DNA of 64,000 nt from Subtercola boreus (GTDB lineage: Bacteria > Actinomycetota > Actinomycetes > Actinomycetales > Microbacteriaceae). The stretch's first letter is position 1, and each line of letters begins with the position of its first letter. The DNA is taken from contig NZ_NBXB01000011.1 of NCBI RefSeq assembly GCF_003399635.1, positions 124,001 to 188,000 of the forward strand, read 5' to 3'. The notes under the pieces are model-generated. The model was not told the DNA's origin, did not search any database, and was given only the letters and a program-made list of their open reading frames with translations. Shown here piece after piece: positions 1-7,774 of this stretch. The position numbers and the translations under genes were made by a program.

Positions 1-186
1 GACGGTCATCGGCGCACAGAGGAAGCCGGAGGTGTGCCGCACCATCCAGGCGATCCACTCCGGAGTCGCCCGTTCGGCCGACAGGATCGCGTCGCCCTCG
101 TTCTCCCGGTCTTCGTCGTCGGCGACGATCACGGGCCGGCCGGCGCGCAGCGCGTCGAGAACCTCGGGCATGCTCGACAGTGTCAT
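1..186 (-). CDS. ribBA: 3,4-dihydroxy-2-butanone-4-phosphate synthase (RibB domain, N-terminal part; probably ribBA), cut by window edge
   Basis: Only the first 62 residues are present. They read MTLSSMPEVLDAL, then the family signature VADDEDRENEGD, then a segment with FLCAPMTV before the edge. In DHBP synthases the acidic DDEDRENEGD loop binds magnesium and ribulose 5-phosphate, which is converted to the four-carbon unit of riboflavin. The start ATG overlaps the ribE stop (ATGA), so it is translationally coupled as the third gene of a rib operon. A fused GTP cyclohydrolase II domain is usual in actinobacteria, but it would lie outside the window and cannot be confirmed. Confidence 0.9.
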   Translation of the reverse strand, partial: MTLSSMPEVLDALRAGRPVIVADDEDRENEGDAILSAERATPEWIAWMVRHTSGFLCAPMTV

Positions 187-812
187 CGTGCGCTCCTCAC
201 GGCCAGCAATCGCTCGACATGCCGGGCCAGGATGTCGGTCTCGATGTTCACGCGGTCGCCGACAGCGAGCGAGCCGAGGGTGGTCGCGGCCAGGGTCTCC
301 GGGATGAGCGAGACCTCGAACCAGTGGTCGGCGGTGGGCTCCGGATGCCCGTGGGACCCATCGACGTTCGACACCGTGAGCGACACCCCCGCCACCGCGA
401 TCGACCCCTTGTCGACGACGAGAGCTGCGAGCTCATCGTCGAGGCTGAAGCGCAGCACGCTCCAGGACTCGCCGGGCGTGACCGCGAGCACGGTGCTCGT
501 GCCGTCGATGTGGCCCTGCACGATATGCCCGCCGAGGCGGTCGCCGACCAGTGCAGCGCGTTCGAGATTCACCGTGTCGCCGGGCTGAAGGGCGCCGATC
601 GTCGACATGTCGAGTGTCTGCTGCATCACGTCGGCGGTGAACGTCTCCGCGGTCTGCGCGACGACGGTGAGGCACACTCCGCTCACCGAGATGGAGTCGC
701 CGTGCTTCGCGCCCTGCACGGCGAGGGGCGCCCGGAGAGTGATCCGGATGACGTCGGCGGAGGGTTCGAGGGCGAGCACTTCGCCCTTCTCTTCAATGAT
801 TCCGGTGAACAC
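183..812 (-). CDS. ribE: Riboflavin synthase, alpha chain
   Basis: Catalyses dismutation of two 6,7-dimethyl-8-ribityllumazines to riboflavin. The 209-residue product begins with the typical N-terminus (V/M)FTGIIEEKG and has two tandem lumazine-binding domains. Repeat 1 carries SVSGVCLTV (about 43-50), VNLERA (81-86) and GGHIVQGHIDG (94-104); repeat 2 carries AVAGVSLTV and a second VNIETD near the C-terminus. I chose the GTG at 812 because a good Shine-Dalgarno (AAGGAGA) sits 7 nt upstream and the family N-terminus starts exactly there. A much longer upstream extension in this frame is out-of-frame ribD sequence. The gene overlaps ribD by 20 bp and the following ribBA by 4 bp. Confidence 0.95.
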   Translation of the reverse strand: MFTGIIEEKGEVLALEPSADVIRITLRAPLAVQGAKHGDSISVSGVCLTVVAQTAETFTADVMQQTLDMSTIGALQPGDTVNLERAALVGDRLGGHIVQGHIDGTSTVLAVTPGESWSVLRFSLDDELAALVVDKGSIAVAGVSLTVSNVDGSHGHPEPTADHWFEVSLIPETLAATTLGSLAVGDRVNIETDILARHVERLLAVRSAR

Positions 813-2043
813 GGGTGGTCTCCTTCTGAGGGGCGGGCAGTGGTGGCGTGGGGGCGGGTGGGGTGCCGGGCGGTGCGGGCGGTGACAACTGTGCCGGCGG
901 TGCGGGCGTGTCCGCCGGCGGTGCTGGTCGGGCGACGATCCGCACATCGGCACCGATCGTGTCGACGGAGTCGATGACCAGCCGCCGGGCATCCGGGAGC
1001 GACGGAACACCGAGGTCGCTGAGCGCGAGCCCGGGGCCACCGACCAGCACCGGCGCGAGGTAGACGACGAACTCGTCGACGAGCCCCGCCCGGACGAAGG
1101 CGCTGGCAAGGGTCGGGCCGCCCTCGACGAACACCGAGCGCACCCCGTTGTCGAAGAGGTCGTCGAGCACGGCGGGGAGGTCGTGGGTGTCGTAGTGCCG
1201 CAGGGGCTCCGGATGCCGCGCCAGCGCGCTCCCGGCGGGAATCGCCCTGGCGCCGATGACGACAGGCGCCGGTTGGTGGGGAAGCAGCGACCCGTCAGGG
1301 CTCCGCGCGGTGAGCTCCGGGTCGTCGGCCAGCACCGTTCCCGTGCCGACCACGATGGCGTCGACATGGCCCCGCCGCTTGTGCACGTCGTGCCGTGCAT
1401 CCAAGCCGGTGATCCACTGGCTGGTGCCGTCGGCCGCCGCTGTTCGCCCGTCGAGGCTCGACGCCCACTTCAGGGTGACGAACGGCCTGCCGGTGCGAAC
1501 GGCGCTCAGCCAGGGGCGGATGCTCTGCTCGACGTCGTCCTCGAGTAGGCCGGCGACGGCGCGTACCCCTCGGGATGCGAGAGAGGCGGCTCCGCCCGCG
1601 GAGGCGACCCCGGGGTCGCGGACCCCGAAGTACACCGCGGTCACGCCCGCGTCGGCTAGAGCCGTGCTGCACGGCCCCGTGCGACCGGTGTGGTTGCAGG
1701 GTTCCAGGGTGACGACGGCGGTGGCCCCGAGGGCGAGGCGCGGGTCGGCGAGGTTGGAGAGGGCATCCACCTCGGCGTGCGGTGTGCCCGCACCGCGGTG
1801 CCAGCCTTCGGCGAGGATCGTGCCGTCGGGAGCGAGCAGTACGGCGCCCACGCAGGGATTGACACCCCAGGCCGGCCCGTTCGCTGAGAGCAGGATGGCT
1901 CGGCGCATGGCGGCAGCCAGCACCGAGGCGGTCGGTGTCGCGGTCACGGGCGCCGCCGTGTGATCGGCCGGCGCCACCAGGCTGTCGGCCGCGCGCGCAC
2001 CCGCACGCTCGGTGTCAGCTCGGCTCTCGCTCGGCAGGGGCAT
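793..2043 (-). CDS. ribD: Bifunctional diaminohydroxyphosphoribosylaminopyrimidine deaminase / 5-amino-6-(5-phosphoribosylamino)uracil reductase
   Basis: Second and third steps of riboflavin synthesis: deamination of the pyrimidine, then NADPH reduction of the ribose side chain. The N-terminal deaminase domain shows the zinc site HAEVDAL followed by PCNHTGRTGPC. The C-terminal reductase domain shows VTLKWASSLDGRTAA and, later, VFVEGGPTLA. The 416 residues include about 45 extra N-terminal residues and a Pro/Ala-rich tail (residues about 372-408) that runs into ribE. The ATG at 2043 has a GAGGA box 6 nt upstream. An internal Met before RRAILL is the first residue of the conserved domain and is an alternative start. 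First gene of the operon, directly behind the FMN riboswitch. Confidence 0.93.
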   Translation of the reverse strand: MPLPSESRADTERAGARAADSLVAPADHTAAPVTATPTASVLAAAMRRAILLSANGPAWGVNPCVGAVLLAPDGTILAEGWHRGAGTPHAEVDALSNLADPRLALGATAVVTLEPCNHTGRTGPCSTALADAGVTAVYFGVRDPGVASAGGAASLASRGVRAVAGLLEDDVEQSIRPWLSAVRTGRPFVTLKWASSLDGRTAAADGTSQWITGLDARHDVHKRRGHVDAIVVGTGTVLADDPELTARSPDGSLLPHQPAPVVIGARAIPAGSALARHPEPLRHYDTHDLPAVLDDLFDNGVRSVFVEGGPTLASAFVRAGLVDEFVVYLAPVLVGGPGLALSDLGVPSLPDARRLVIDSVDTIGADVRIVARPAPPADTPAPPAQLSPPAPPGTPPAPTPPLPAPQKETTRVHRNH

Positions 2044-2092
2044 CCGGAATCCTCGTCAATGACGGTACCCGGGTGGCGCAGAACGCCCGTGA

Positions 2093-2113
2093 GTCGTCGG
2101 CAACGTCGACGAC
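2093..2113 (-). promoter_or_regulatory. Stem-loop in the expression platform of the rib riboswitch
   Basis: A perfect 7-bp stem (GTCGTCG paired with CGACGAC, 7-nt loop) lies between the aptamer and the ribD start codon, 50 nt before the ATG. No U-tract follows, so it may act in alternative pairing or Rho-type control rather than as an intrinsic terminator. The role is inferred from position. Confidence 0.45.
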
Positions 2114-2120
2114 CACGCGT

Positions 2121-2280
2121 GCACCTCTCATCCGGACTCCTGGAGTCGCCGGCGAACCAGCAGCTCCATGACCGTCGGTTCCGGAATTACACCGGATCAG
2201 CACGGGACGGCCCCACGGTTGTGGTTTCGCTCTGCGCTCGCGGACTCTCACCGCCGGTTCGGATTCTCACCGACCCCGGG
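2121..2280 (-). promoter_or_regulatory. FMN riboswitch (RFN element)
   Basis: Reading the minus strand, the conserved RFN blocks occur in order: GGTCGGTGAGAATCC, GGCGGTGAGAGTCCGCGAGC, then TGATCCGGTGTAATTCCGG, AACCGACGGTCA and finally AGTCCGGATGAGAG. These are the P1-P6 core segments of the FMN aptamer. It lies 78 nt upstream of ribD in the same direction, so FMN should repress ribD-ribE-ribBA. A TAGACT -10 box at 2293-2298 (minus strand) would start transcription just before the aptamer. Confidence 0.95.
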
Positions 2281-2292
2281 CACGATGATGGC

Positions 2293-2298
2293 AGTCTA
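2293..2298 (-). promoter_or_regulatory. Predicted -10 box of the rib operon
   Basis: TAGACT on the minus strand, about 13 nt before the first riboswitch block, fits the TANNNT consensus and places the start of transcription just ahead of the aptamer. Confidence 0.5.
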
Positions 2299-2348
2299 CT
2301 CCCCGCCTGCTGGGTGAGCCCCGGGAGGGTGCCGCCTGGGTCGGAGAG

Positions 2349-3110
2349 TTACAGCGTCGCGTCTTTGGGCGCGGCGAGCGCCTGGGACTTCGGGATGCGC
2401 CCGAGGCGGGAGGCGAACCCCCACGACGTGACCTTCGCCAGCGCCTCGATCACGATGCCGCTGGTCATCTTCGACTGGCCCTCGAGCCGCTCCACGAACG
2501 TGATCGGGAACTCCTTGACGTCGCCGCCCGAACGCTCCACGAGCCAGGCCAGCTCGATCTGGAAGCAGTAGCCCGCACTGTCGAGGCGCGAGAGGTCGAG
2601 GTTCCGAAGGGTCTCGGCGCTGAAACCCCGGTACCCCGAGGTGATGTCGTGCAGCTTCGACGAGAGCATGATGCGGGCATACGTCGTGCCCGAGCGGGAG
2701 ATGAGCTTGCGGTACCACGGCCAGTTCTCGGTCTTGCCGCCCGGGATCCATCGTGCGCCGATGCCGAGGTTCGCCCCGTCGTCGAGGAGCTTCAGCAGGC
2801 GCGGCAATTCCTCGGGCTGATGGGAGCCGTCGGCATCCATCTCGATGATCTGCTCGTAGCCGTGCTCGAGCGCCCAGCCGAACCCGGCGACGTATGCCGT
2901 TCCGAGCCCGTTCTTGCCCGGGCGGTGCATGATGTTCACGCGCGGGTTGGTGGCCGCGATGGCGTCGACGATCTCCCCCGTACCGTCGGGCGAGTTGTCG
3001 TCGACCACGAGGATGTGCACCTCCGCGTCCGCGTTGAGGATGCGCTCGATCATCGCGGAGATGGTGTCTTTCTCGCGGTAGGTCGGCATGACGACGACAG
3101 CTCCAGGCAA
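2349..3110 (-). CDS. ppm: Polyprenol monophosphomannose synthase (GT2, DPM1/Ppm-like)
   Basis: Transfers mannose from GDP-mannose to polyprenyl phosphate at the cytoplasmic membrane face, making the donor for lipoglycan and protein mannosylation. The GT2 fold is visible: VVVMPTYREKDTI at the N-terminus, VVDDNSPDGTGEI, then the DXD-like MDADGSHQPEEL, and the DPM1 signature SGYRGF. At 253 residues it matches single-domain Ppm (about 245-260). I chose the TTG at 3110 because AAGGAAGG lies just upstream and the fold starts within five residues. An in-frame extension to 3260 is poorly conserved in character. Its substrate could come from the mannose-1-phosphate guanylyltransferase at 13.8 kb. Confidence 0.85.
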   Translation of the reverse strand: MPGAVVVMPTYREKDTISAMIERILNADAEVHILVVDDNSPDGTGEIVDAIAATNPRVNIMHRPGKNGLGTAYVAGFGWALEHGYEQIIEMDADGSHQPEELPRLLKLLDDGANLGIGARWIPGGKTENWPWYRKLISRSGTTYARIMLSSKLHDITSGYRGFSAETLRNLDLSRLDSAGYCFQIELAWLVERSGGDVKEFPITFVERLEGQSKMTSGIVIEALAKVTSWGFASRLGRIPKSQALAAPKDATL

Positions 3111-3235
3111 TGGGCTACCTTCCTTACGTGCTTCGCTCCGATCAGAGCAACCTCCCCACACTAACTCACCAGCATTGGCGCGGAAAATCCGGAGGAGGCC
3201 CTTCAATATACGACACAGCCTCCTAGTGTTGTGGT

Positions 3236-4456
3236 GTGAAGCCTGACAAATCCCTCCCATTGACAGGCGAGCGGCGACCGCGCGGTGCCGGTTCGGCCCG
3301 CGCTTCGGGCGGTACTCCGGGTGGATCCCCGGGTGGGTGGTGGGGCCGGTTCCGCGTGCGACGGATGAACGTGTCGGCGTTCTCGCCGGAGCGCTACGCC
3401 CGCCTCATTTTGTCGACCTCCCGCGTGCCCTTCCTGCAGGTCGTGAAGACGAGCGCCGCGGCCATCCTCGCGTGGATCGCGACGGCGCCCCTGCTGCAGG
3501 GGCAGATCCCGCTCTTCGCGGTGATCGCCGCGATTCTCGTGGTTCAGCCGAGCGTCAACCAGTCTTTCGGCAAGGCGCTGGAACGCTGCGTGGGCGTGGT
3601 CATCGGCGTCGTTCTCGCGTACTTCGTGGGGGTGGTATTCGGGTCGAATTCGTGGGCCGTGCTGCTGGCCGTCATCGTCGCCCTGATGCTCGCGTGGGCG
3701 CTCCGGCTGGGGCCGACCTCCTCGGTACAGATCCCGATCAGCGCGATGCTGGTGCTCGCGCTGGGGGCGACCGCGCCGGGATATGCCGTCAACCGCATCC
3801 TCGAGACCGTCATCGGGGCCCTCATCGGTGTGGGCGTGAACCTGCTCATCGTGCCACCGGTCGCTCTTCAGCCCGTGCACGAGGCTGTTGCGCGGCTGGG
3901 CAACGAGGTGAGCGGCATCCTGGACTCGCTCGCGCGCATCCTGAGCAGCCCGACCACTGCGAACGAGCGCACCACGATGCTGGTCGAGGCGCGGCTGCTG
4001 ACACCGATGCGTGCCAAGGCGGCGGCGGCGCTCGCCGCGGGGGAGGAGAGCCTGAAGTACAACCCACGGCGTTCGGTGCACCGCGACCTGCTCGAGGCCG
4101 ACGGCACGCTGCTGGCGATGCTCTCGATCCTCGTCACCCGCGTGGTGGGCATGGCCCGCGGAGTCGTCGACCACTACGACGAGAGCCTCCCCGAGGAGCC
4201 GCTCGTGGCGGAGGTGGTCTCCGAGTTGCGGCGCGCGTCGCACGACCTCCGGCTGGTCATCCAGAACGCGGACCTGCCGGGTGCAACGGGGCCATCGGTT
4301 CCGGTTCTGGATGATCTCCCCGCCCTCACCGCCCCGCTGACGATCGCCCGGCCGAGCAGCGAGCACTGGGTGCTGCTGGGGTTCCTGCTCGAAGACCTGC
4401 GCCGCATCCACGAGGAGCTGGTGGACGCGACGGCCGACGCGCCCCCCGAGGGCTGA
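3236..4456 (+). CDS. FUSC / aromatic acid exporter family membrane protein
   Basis: A 406-residue protein with a disordered basic N-terminus (about 45 residues), then a block of roughly six hydrophobic segments between about 60 and 205 (FAVIAAILVVQPSVNQSFGKALERCVGVVIG is the recognisable core region), and a long helical cytoplasmic tail ending in an acidic stretch. The VQPS-(x)n-GKALER-GVVIG pattern is that of FUSC/DUF939-type transporters, some of which export aromatic acids; the substrate here is unknown. GTG at 3236 lies 6 nt after a TAGTGT -10 box, so the mRNA is probably leaderless. An internal ATG at 3365 is an alternative start. Confidence 0.7.
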   Translation: MKPDKSLPLTGERRPRGAGSARASGGTPGGSPGGWWGRFRVRRMNVSAFSPERYARLILSTSRVPFLQVVKTSAAAILAWIATAPLLQGQIPLFAVIAAILVVQPSVNQSFGKALERCVGVVIGVVLAYFVGVVFGSNSWAVLLAVIVALMLAWALRLGPTSSVQIPISAMLVLALGATAPGYAVNRILETVIGALIGVGVNLLIVPPVALQPVHEAVARLGNEVSGILDSLARILSSPTTANERTTMLVEARLLTPMRAKAAAALAAGEESLKYNPRRSVHRDLLEADGTLLAMLSILVTRVVGMARGVVDHYDESLPEEPLVAEVVSELRRASHDLRLVIQNADLPGATGPSVPVLDDLPALTAPLTIARPSSEHWVLLGFLLEDLRRIHEELVDATADAPPEG

Positions 4457-4533
4457 CGCCCCCCCGCCCCCGCCCCTCGCTCCCGAAGTCGGGCTGCCGG
4501 AGCGCATTCTGGAAGGCGCCCCCACATGGGACA

Positions 4534-4567
4534 TCCGCGCGTGCGCGCCGGGGCGCGGAAGCGACAA
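4534..4567. repeat. GC-rich hairpin plus dispersed 15-mer in a convergent gap
   Basis: TCCGCGC (4534-4540) pairs perfectly with GCGCGGA (4553-4559). The right arm runs on into AGCGACAA, giving a 15-bp word (4553-4567) that recurs exactly at 53114-53128 in another convergent gap. A second small feature, the word CGAAGTCGGGC, occurs at both ends of this gap. It may act as a bidirectional terminator between the FUSC and CtaG genes. Confidence 0.55.
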
Positions 4568-4603
4568 ACTGGCGCGAAACCGAAGTCGGGCGGGCGGGGC
4601 GCG

Positions 4604-5485
4604 TCAGGCGGGCGGGCGACGGTCGAACGACTTGAGGTGCGCGTCGGTCAGGGCCGCCATCTCCTCGTCGGTCAGGTCGTCGAGACCCTTCGCCTCCGTG
4701 CGGTCGTGCTTCGACCAGCGCACGAACAGCAGGATGAGGATGGGGATGTCCGCGATCTCGGCGATGAACCACAGCAGATCGCCCGAGAGCTGCTGGTCGC
4801 GGAGAGCGCTGGGGAACCAGCCGGGCACCGCCCCGAGCACCGGCCCGGCGTGGTCGAGGATCTGGTCGTTAAGCCGCAACAGGATGCCCGGGATGGCGTC
4901 GACGACCAGTTCGACGAAGGCCAGCATGAACTCGGCCGCGATGAAGAGGCTGGTGCGCACGACGACCAGCTCGGTGAGCGGCAGCACGAGGATCAGGCCG
5001 ACCAGCGGCACCAGCACCGTGATGACGTCCTGCGCGACGGGGGAGGCCCGGAGACTTCCAGCGATGGGGGTCAGGAACACGGAGAAGGCGGCCAGGGCGA
5101 AGACGGGGCCGAACACCGCGTTGCCCATCACGCCGATGACCCGGGACTCCAGCACGCGTTCGAGCATCGCCCGGCCGCGCGGACTGCCGGCCAGGGCTTC
5201 ACGGGCAAGGGCGACGGGCTTGCCGGTGGCGACGAGGCCGGGCACGGCGAACAGCAGCAGCGCGATGCGGGTCGTGAACGCGAACCGCAACTGCTGGGAG
5301 TAGACGCCGAGGAATCCGAACTCGATCACCGCGAACGATCCGAGTCCCAGCAGATAGAACCCGGCCGAACGCCGGAGCGACCAGTGCATCCCGCGCTTCG
5401 CGAGGCTCCGGATGCCCAGGCCGTACAGAACGCCCGCGATGACGATCACCGCCAGCCCGACAGGTTCGACCTGCCAGGCCGTCAC
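4604..5485 (-). CDS. CtaG-type cytochrome c oxidase assembly-like membrane protein
   Basis: A 293-residue polytopic membrane protein with about seven hydrophobic segments and a charged C-terminal tail (LDDLTDEEMAALTD). The segment DQQLSGDLLWFIAEIADIPIL matches the signature loop of the caa3-type CtaG family, which helps copper delivery to cytochrome oxidase. That role is known from the family and not shown here. The GTG at 5485 is the first conventional start, but the only good ribosome site (GGAGGA, 5513-5518) is 27 nt further upstream. It is correctly spaced only for an in-frame ACG at 5506, or less well for an ATT at 5497, so the true N-terminus may be 4-7 residues longer with a non-canonical start. 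Confidence 0.7.
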   Translation of the reverse strand: MTAWQVEPVGLAVIVIAGVLYGLGIRSLAKRGMHWSLRRSAGFYLLGLGSFAVIEFGFLGVYSQQLRFAFTTRIALLLFAVPGLVATGKPVALAREALAGSPRGRAMLERVLESRVIGVMGNAVFGPVFALAAFSVFLTPIAGSLRASPVAQDVITVLVPLVGLILVLPLTELVVVRTSLFIAAEFMLAFVELVVDAIPGILLRLNDQILDHAGPVLGAVPGWFPSALRDQQLSGDLLWFIAEIADIPILILLFVRWSKHDRTEAKGLDDLTDEEMAALTDAHLKSFDRRPPA

Positions 5486-5541
5486 GAAGTCAAGAATGTC
5501 AGGCGTGGCGTCTCCTCCGGTTCCCCCTCCATTATGCGCTC

Positions 5542-5602
5542 ATCGAGACACCGAAAATTGTCGCTCTGAGGCGCGAATAGCGACAATTTTCGGGATCTCG
5601 AT
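5542..5602. repeat. Long intergenic palindrome (24-nt arms, 22 paired)
   Basis: Left arm 5542-5565 and right arm 5579-5602 match at 22 of 24 positions around a 13-nt loop. The inner arm ends are TTGTCGCT and AGCGACAA. It lies between ctaG (upstream side) and the trpS stop. It may terminate trpS transcription, although no T-run follows. The inner words recur in the palindrome at 53087-53128. Confidence 0.75.
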
Positions 5603-5665
5603 TGCCGAGGGAAGGGACGAGGCGGGATGGCGGCGGCGGGGCGGGAGGCGTGCGGGCGAGGCGGG

Positions 5666-5697
5666 GGTCAGACGAGGCGGTGGTCAGACGAGGCGGT
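5666..5697. repeat. 16-bp exact tandem duplication across the trpS stop codon
   Basis: GGTCAGACGAGGCGGT occurs twice head to tail (5666-5681 and 5682-5697). The trpS stop codon is in the second copy as read on the plus strand, so the coding sequence ends at the same residues whether or not the extra copy is present. Confidence 0.9.
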
Positions 5698-6706
5698 AGC
5701 GCTGGCGGCGCAGGAAGCCGACACGGTCGTAGACCGTGGCGAGTGTCTGCTCGGCGACCTCGTTTGCACGGTCTGCCGCCGCCGAGAGGATGCGGTCGAG
5801 CTCGACCGGGTCGGCGAGCAGTTCGAGGGCCCGCTCCCGGATCGGCGACACGGTCTCGACGACCACCTCCGCGAGAGCCTTCTTCAGGTCACCGTAGCCG
5901 CGGCCCGCGTACTCGGCCTCCAGCGAGGCGATCGACTGGCCGCTGAGCACCGAGAAGACGGTCAAGAGGTTCGACACCCCGGGCTTCGCGGCCGGATCGA
6001 AGACGATCCCGCCGTCGGCGTCGGTCACGGCCCGCATGATCTTCTTCTTCGTCACCGACGGTTCGTCGAGCATCCAGATCACTCCGGCCTTCGACTCGGC
6101 CGACTTCGACATCTTCGAGCCCGGGTTTTGCAGGTCGAAGATCTTCGCGGTCTCTTTGAGGATGTAGGGCTCAGGCACAGCGAACGTGTCACCGAACCGG
6201 CCGTTGAAGCGGGTCGCGAGGTCGCGGGTGAGTTCGATGTGCTGACGCTGGTCTTCGCCCACCGGCACTTCGGCCGCCTGGTACAGCAGGATGTCGCCGG
6301 CCTGCAGGATCGGGTACGTGAACAACCCCACCGACGTCGTGTCGGTGCCCTGCTTGGCCGATTTGTCTTTGAACTGCGTCATGCGGGCAGCCTCGCCGAA
6401 GCCGGTGATCGTGTTCAGCACCCAGGCGAGCTCGGCGTGCGCGGGAACGTGCGACTGCACGAAGAGTGTCGAACGTGCCGGGTCGATTCCCGCCGCGATG
6501 TACTGCGCGACGGTGCGCCGCGTGTTCTCGCGAAGCTCTGCGGGATCCTGCGGCACCGTGATCGCGTGCAGGTCGGCGAGCATGTAGAAGGCTTCGTGCG
6601 ACTCCTGCAGGGCCTTCCAGCTGAGCAGGGCGCCCACGTAGTTGCCGAGGTGGAGCGATTCGGCCGACGGCTGCATGCCGGACAGCAGGCGGGGCTTGGA
6701 TGCCAT
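5684..6706 (-). CDS. trpS: Tryptophanyl-tRNA synthetase
   Basis: Charges tRNA-Trp. A class I synthetase of 340 residues, the usual bacterial length. The HIGH-like motif is LHLGN (residues about 18-22) and the KMSKS loop is intact. [22 protein letters not shown] is the typical region after KMSKS. The ATG at 6706 starts [10 protein letters not shown]; a TTG six codons upstream is possible but has no better ribosome site. The C-terminal codons and stop lie in a 16-bp tandem duplication. Confidence 0.96.
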   Translation of the reverse strand: MASKPRLLSGMQPSAESLHLGNYVGALLSWKALQESHEAFYMLADLHAITVPQDPAELRENTRRTVAQYIAAGIDPARSTLFVQSHVPAHAELAWVLNTITGFGEAARMTQFKDKSAKQGTDTTSVGLFTYPILQAGDILLYQAAEVPVGEDQRQHIELTRDLATRFNGRFGDTFAVPEPYILKETAKIFDLQNPGSKMSKSAESKAGVIWMLDEPSVTKKKIMRAVTDADGGIVFDPAAKPGVSNLLTVFSVLSGQSIASLEAEYAGRGYGDLKKALAEVVVETVSPIRERALELLADPVELDRILSAAADRANEVAEQTLATVYDRVGFLRRQRYRLV

Positions 6707-6770
6707 GGGTTCAGTTCCTAACAAAGGGTTGGAGAAAGTCTAGGTGGCCCGCCGGATGGGACGGCAGGGT

Positions 6771-6829
6771 GTGCGCCGCAGCGGCGGGATGGGTGCTGCC
6801 GGTCGTGCGCCGCAGCGGCGGCGGCGCAC
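6771..6829. repeat. Direct repeat and 9-bp GC stem between xthA and trpS
   Basis: GTGCGCCGCAGCGGCGG occurs at 6771-6787 and 6805-6821. The second copy forms the left arm of a perfect 9-bp hairpin, GTGCGCCGC (6805-6813) with GCGGCGCAC (6821-6829). It sits downstream of xthA and upstream of trpS, so it could be a terminator or attenuator, but there is no U-tract. Confidence 0.55.
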
Positions 6830-6889
6830 CAGGGGTGTGCGGAGAAACGTGGTGCGCGGATCGCACCACATTCCGCAGCGCGGACCGCG

Positions 6890-7744
6890 TCAGATTGCGT
6901 AGTCAACGACGACAGGCGTGTGATCCGACCAGCGCTCGTCGTGCGCGGCAGCGCGGTCGACCGAGTAGTTCGTCACGCGGGCGGCGAGCTCGGGCGTCGC
7001 CATCTGGTAGTCGATGCGCCATCCGGTGTCGTTGTCGAAGGCCTGGCCGCGCCACGACCACCACGTGTAGGGGCCGTCGACCTCGCCGGCCTGCTCGCGC
7101 CCGATGTCGACCCAGCCGAGCCCTGGCCCGGTCGAGCCGTCGACGCCCTCGACGCTCGCGCCCGCCTCGCCGAAGAACCGGTCGAAGTACGCCCGCTCGC
7201 GAGGCAGGAAGCCGGCTCGCTTCACGTTGCCCTTCCAGTTGCGGATGTCGAGCGTCCTGTGGCCCACGTTCAGGTCGCCGACGACCACCGCGAGCGGCGA
7301 GTGCGCGGCGATCTCGGGCAGACGCGTCGCCATCCCGTCCAGGAACCGGTACTTCTCGACCTGCTTCGGCGTACCGTCTTCGCCCGAGTGCACGTAGGCG
7401 CTCACGACGGTGACGATCTGGCCGTTGACCTCGTAGTCGGCCTCGAGCCAGCGCCCGGCGCTGTCGAATTCGTCGTCGCCGATGGTGACCCGGTGGATGC
7501 TCGCAGCAGCCCTCGACGCGATGGCGACCCCTGCGCGACCCTTCGCCGTCGCGGCATCGTGCAGGATGTTCCACTCCGGCCCGAGCAGGCCCTCGATGTC
7601 CTCCGTGGCGGCGCGCACCTCCTGGATCGCGAGGATGTCGACGTCGCGGGCATCCAGCCACGCCCCCATGCCCTTGCGGAAAGCGGCCCGGATGCCATTG
7701 GTGTTGATCGACGCGATACGCAGATTTGTGGTGCCAGAACTCAT
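6890..7744 (-). CDS. xthA: Exodeoxyribonuclease III / AP endonuclease
   Basis: Base-excision-repair nuclease that cuts at abasic sites and removes 3' blocks. Motifs of the family are in order in 284 residues: IASINTNGIRAA at the N-terminus, AIQEVRA with the metal-binding Glu, VVVGDLNVGHR, WWSWRG, and the terminal SDHTPVVVDY with the catalytic Asp-His. ATG at 7744 is preceded by TAAACT with a 6-nt gap, which fits a leaderless transcript. Confidence 0.93.
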   Translation of the reverse strand: MSSGTTNLRIASINTNGIRAAFRKGMGAWLDARDVDILAIQEVRAATEDIEGLLGPEWNILHDAATAKGRAGVAIASRAAASIHRVTIGDDEFDSAGRWLEADYEVNGQIVTVVSAYVHSGEDGTPKQVEKYRFLDGMATRLPEIAAHSPLAVVVGDLNVGHRTLDIRNWKGNVKRAGFLPRERAYFDRFFGEAGASVEGVDGSTGPGLGWVDIGREQAGEVDGPYTWWSWRGQAFDNDTGWRIDYQMATPELAARVTNYSVDRAAAHDERWSDHTPVVVDYAI

Positions 7745-7774
7745 ACCCTCAGTTTAGAGGGAGCCCCCGACACG

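Noticed and set aside
183-1400. Long N-terminal extension of the riboflavin synthase frame
   Set aside because: The extra residues are RibD coding sequence read in another frame. The conserved FTGIIEE start with a ribosome site is at 812.
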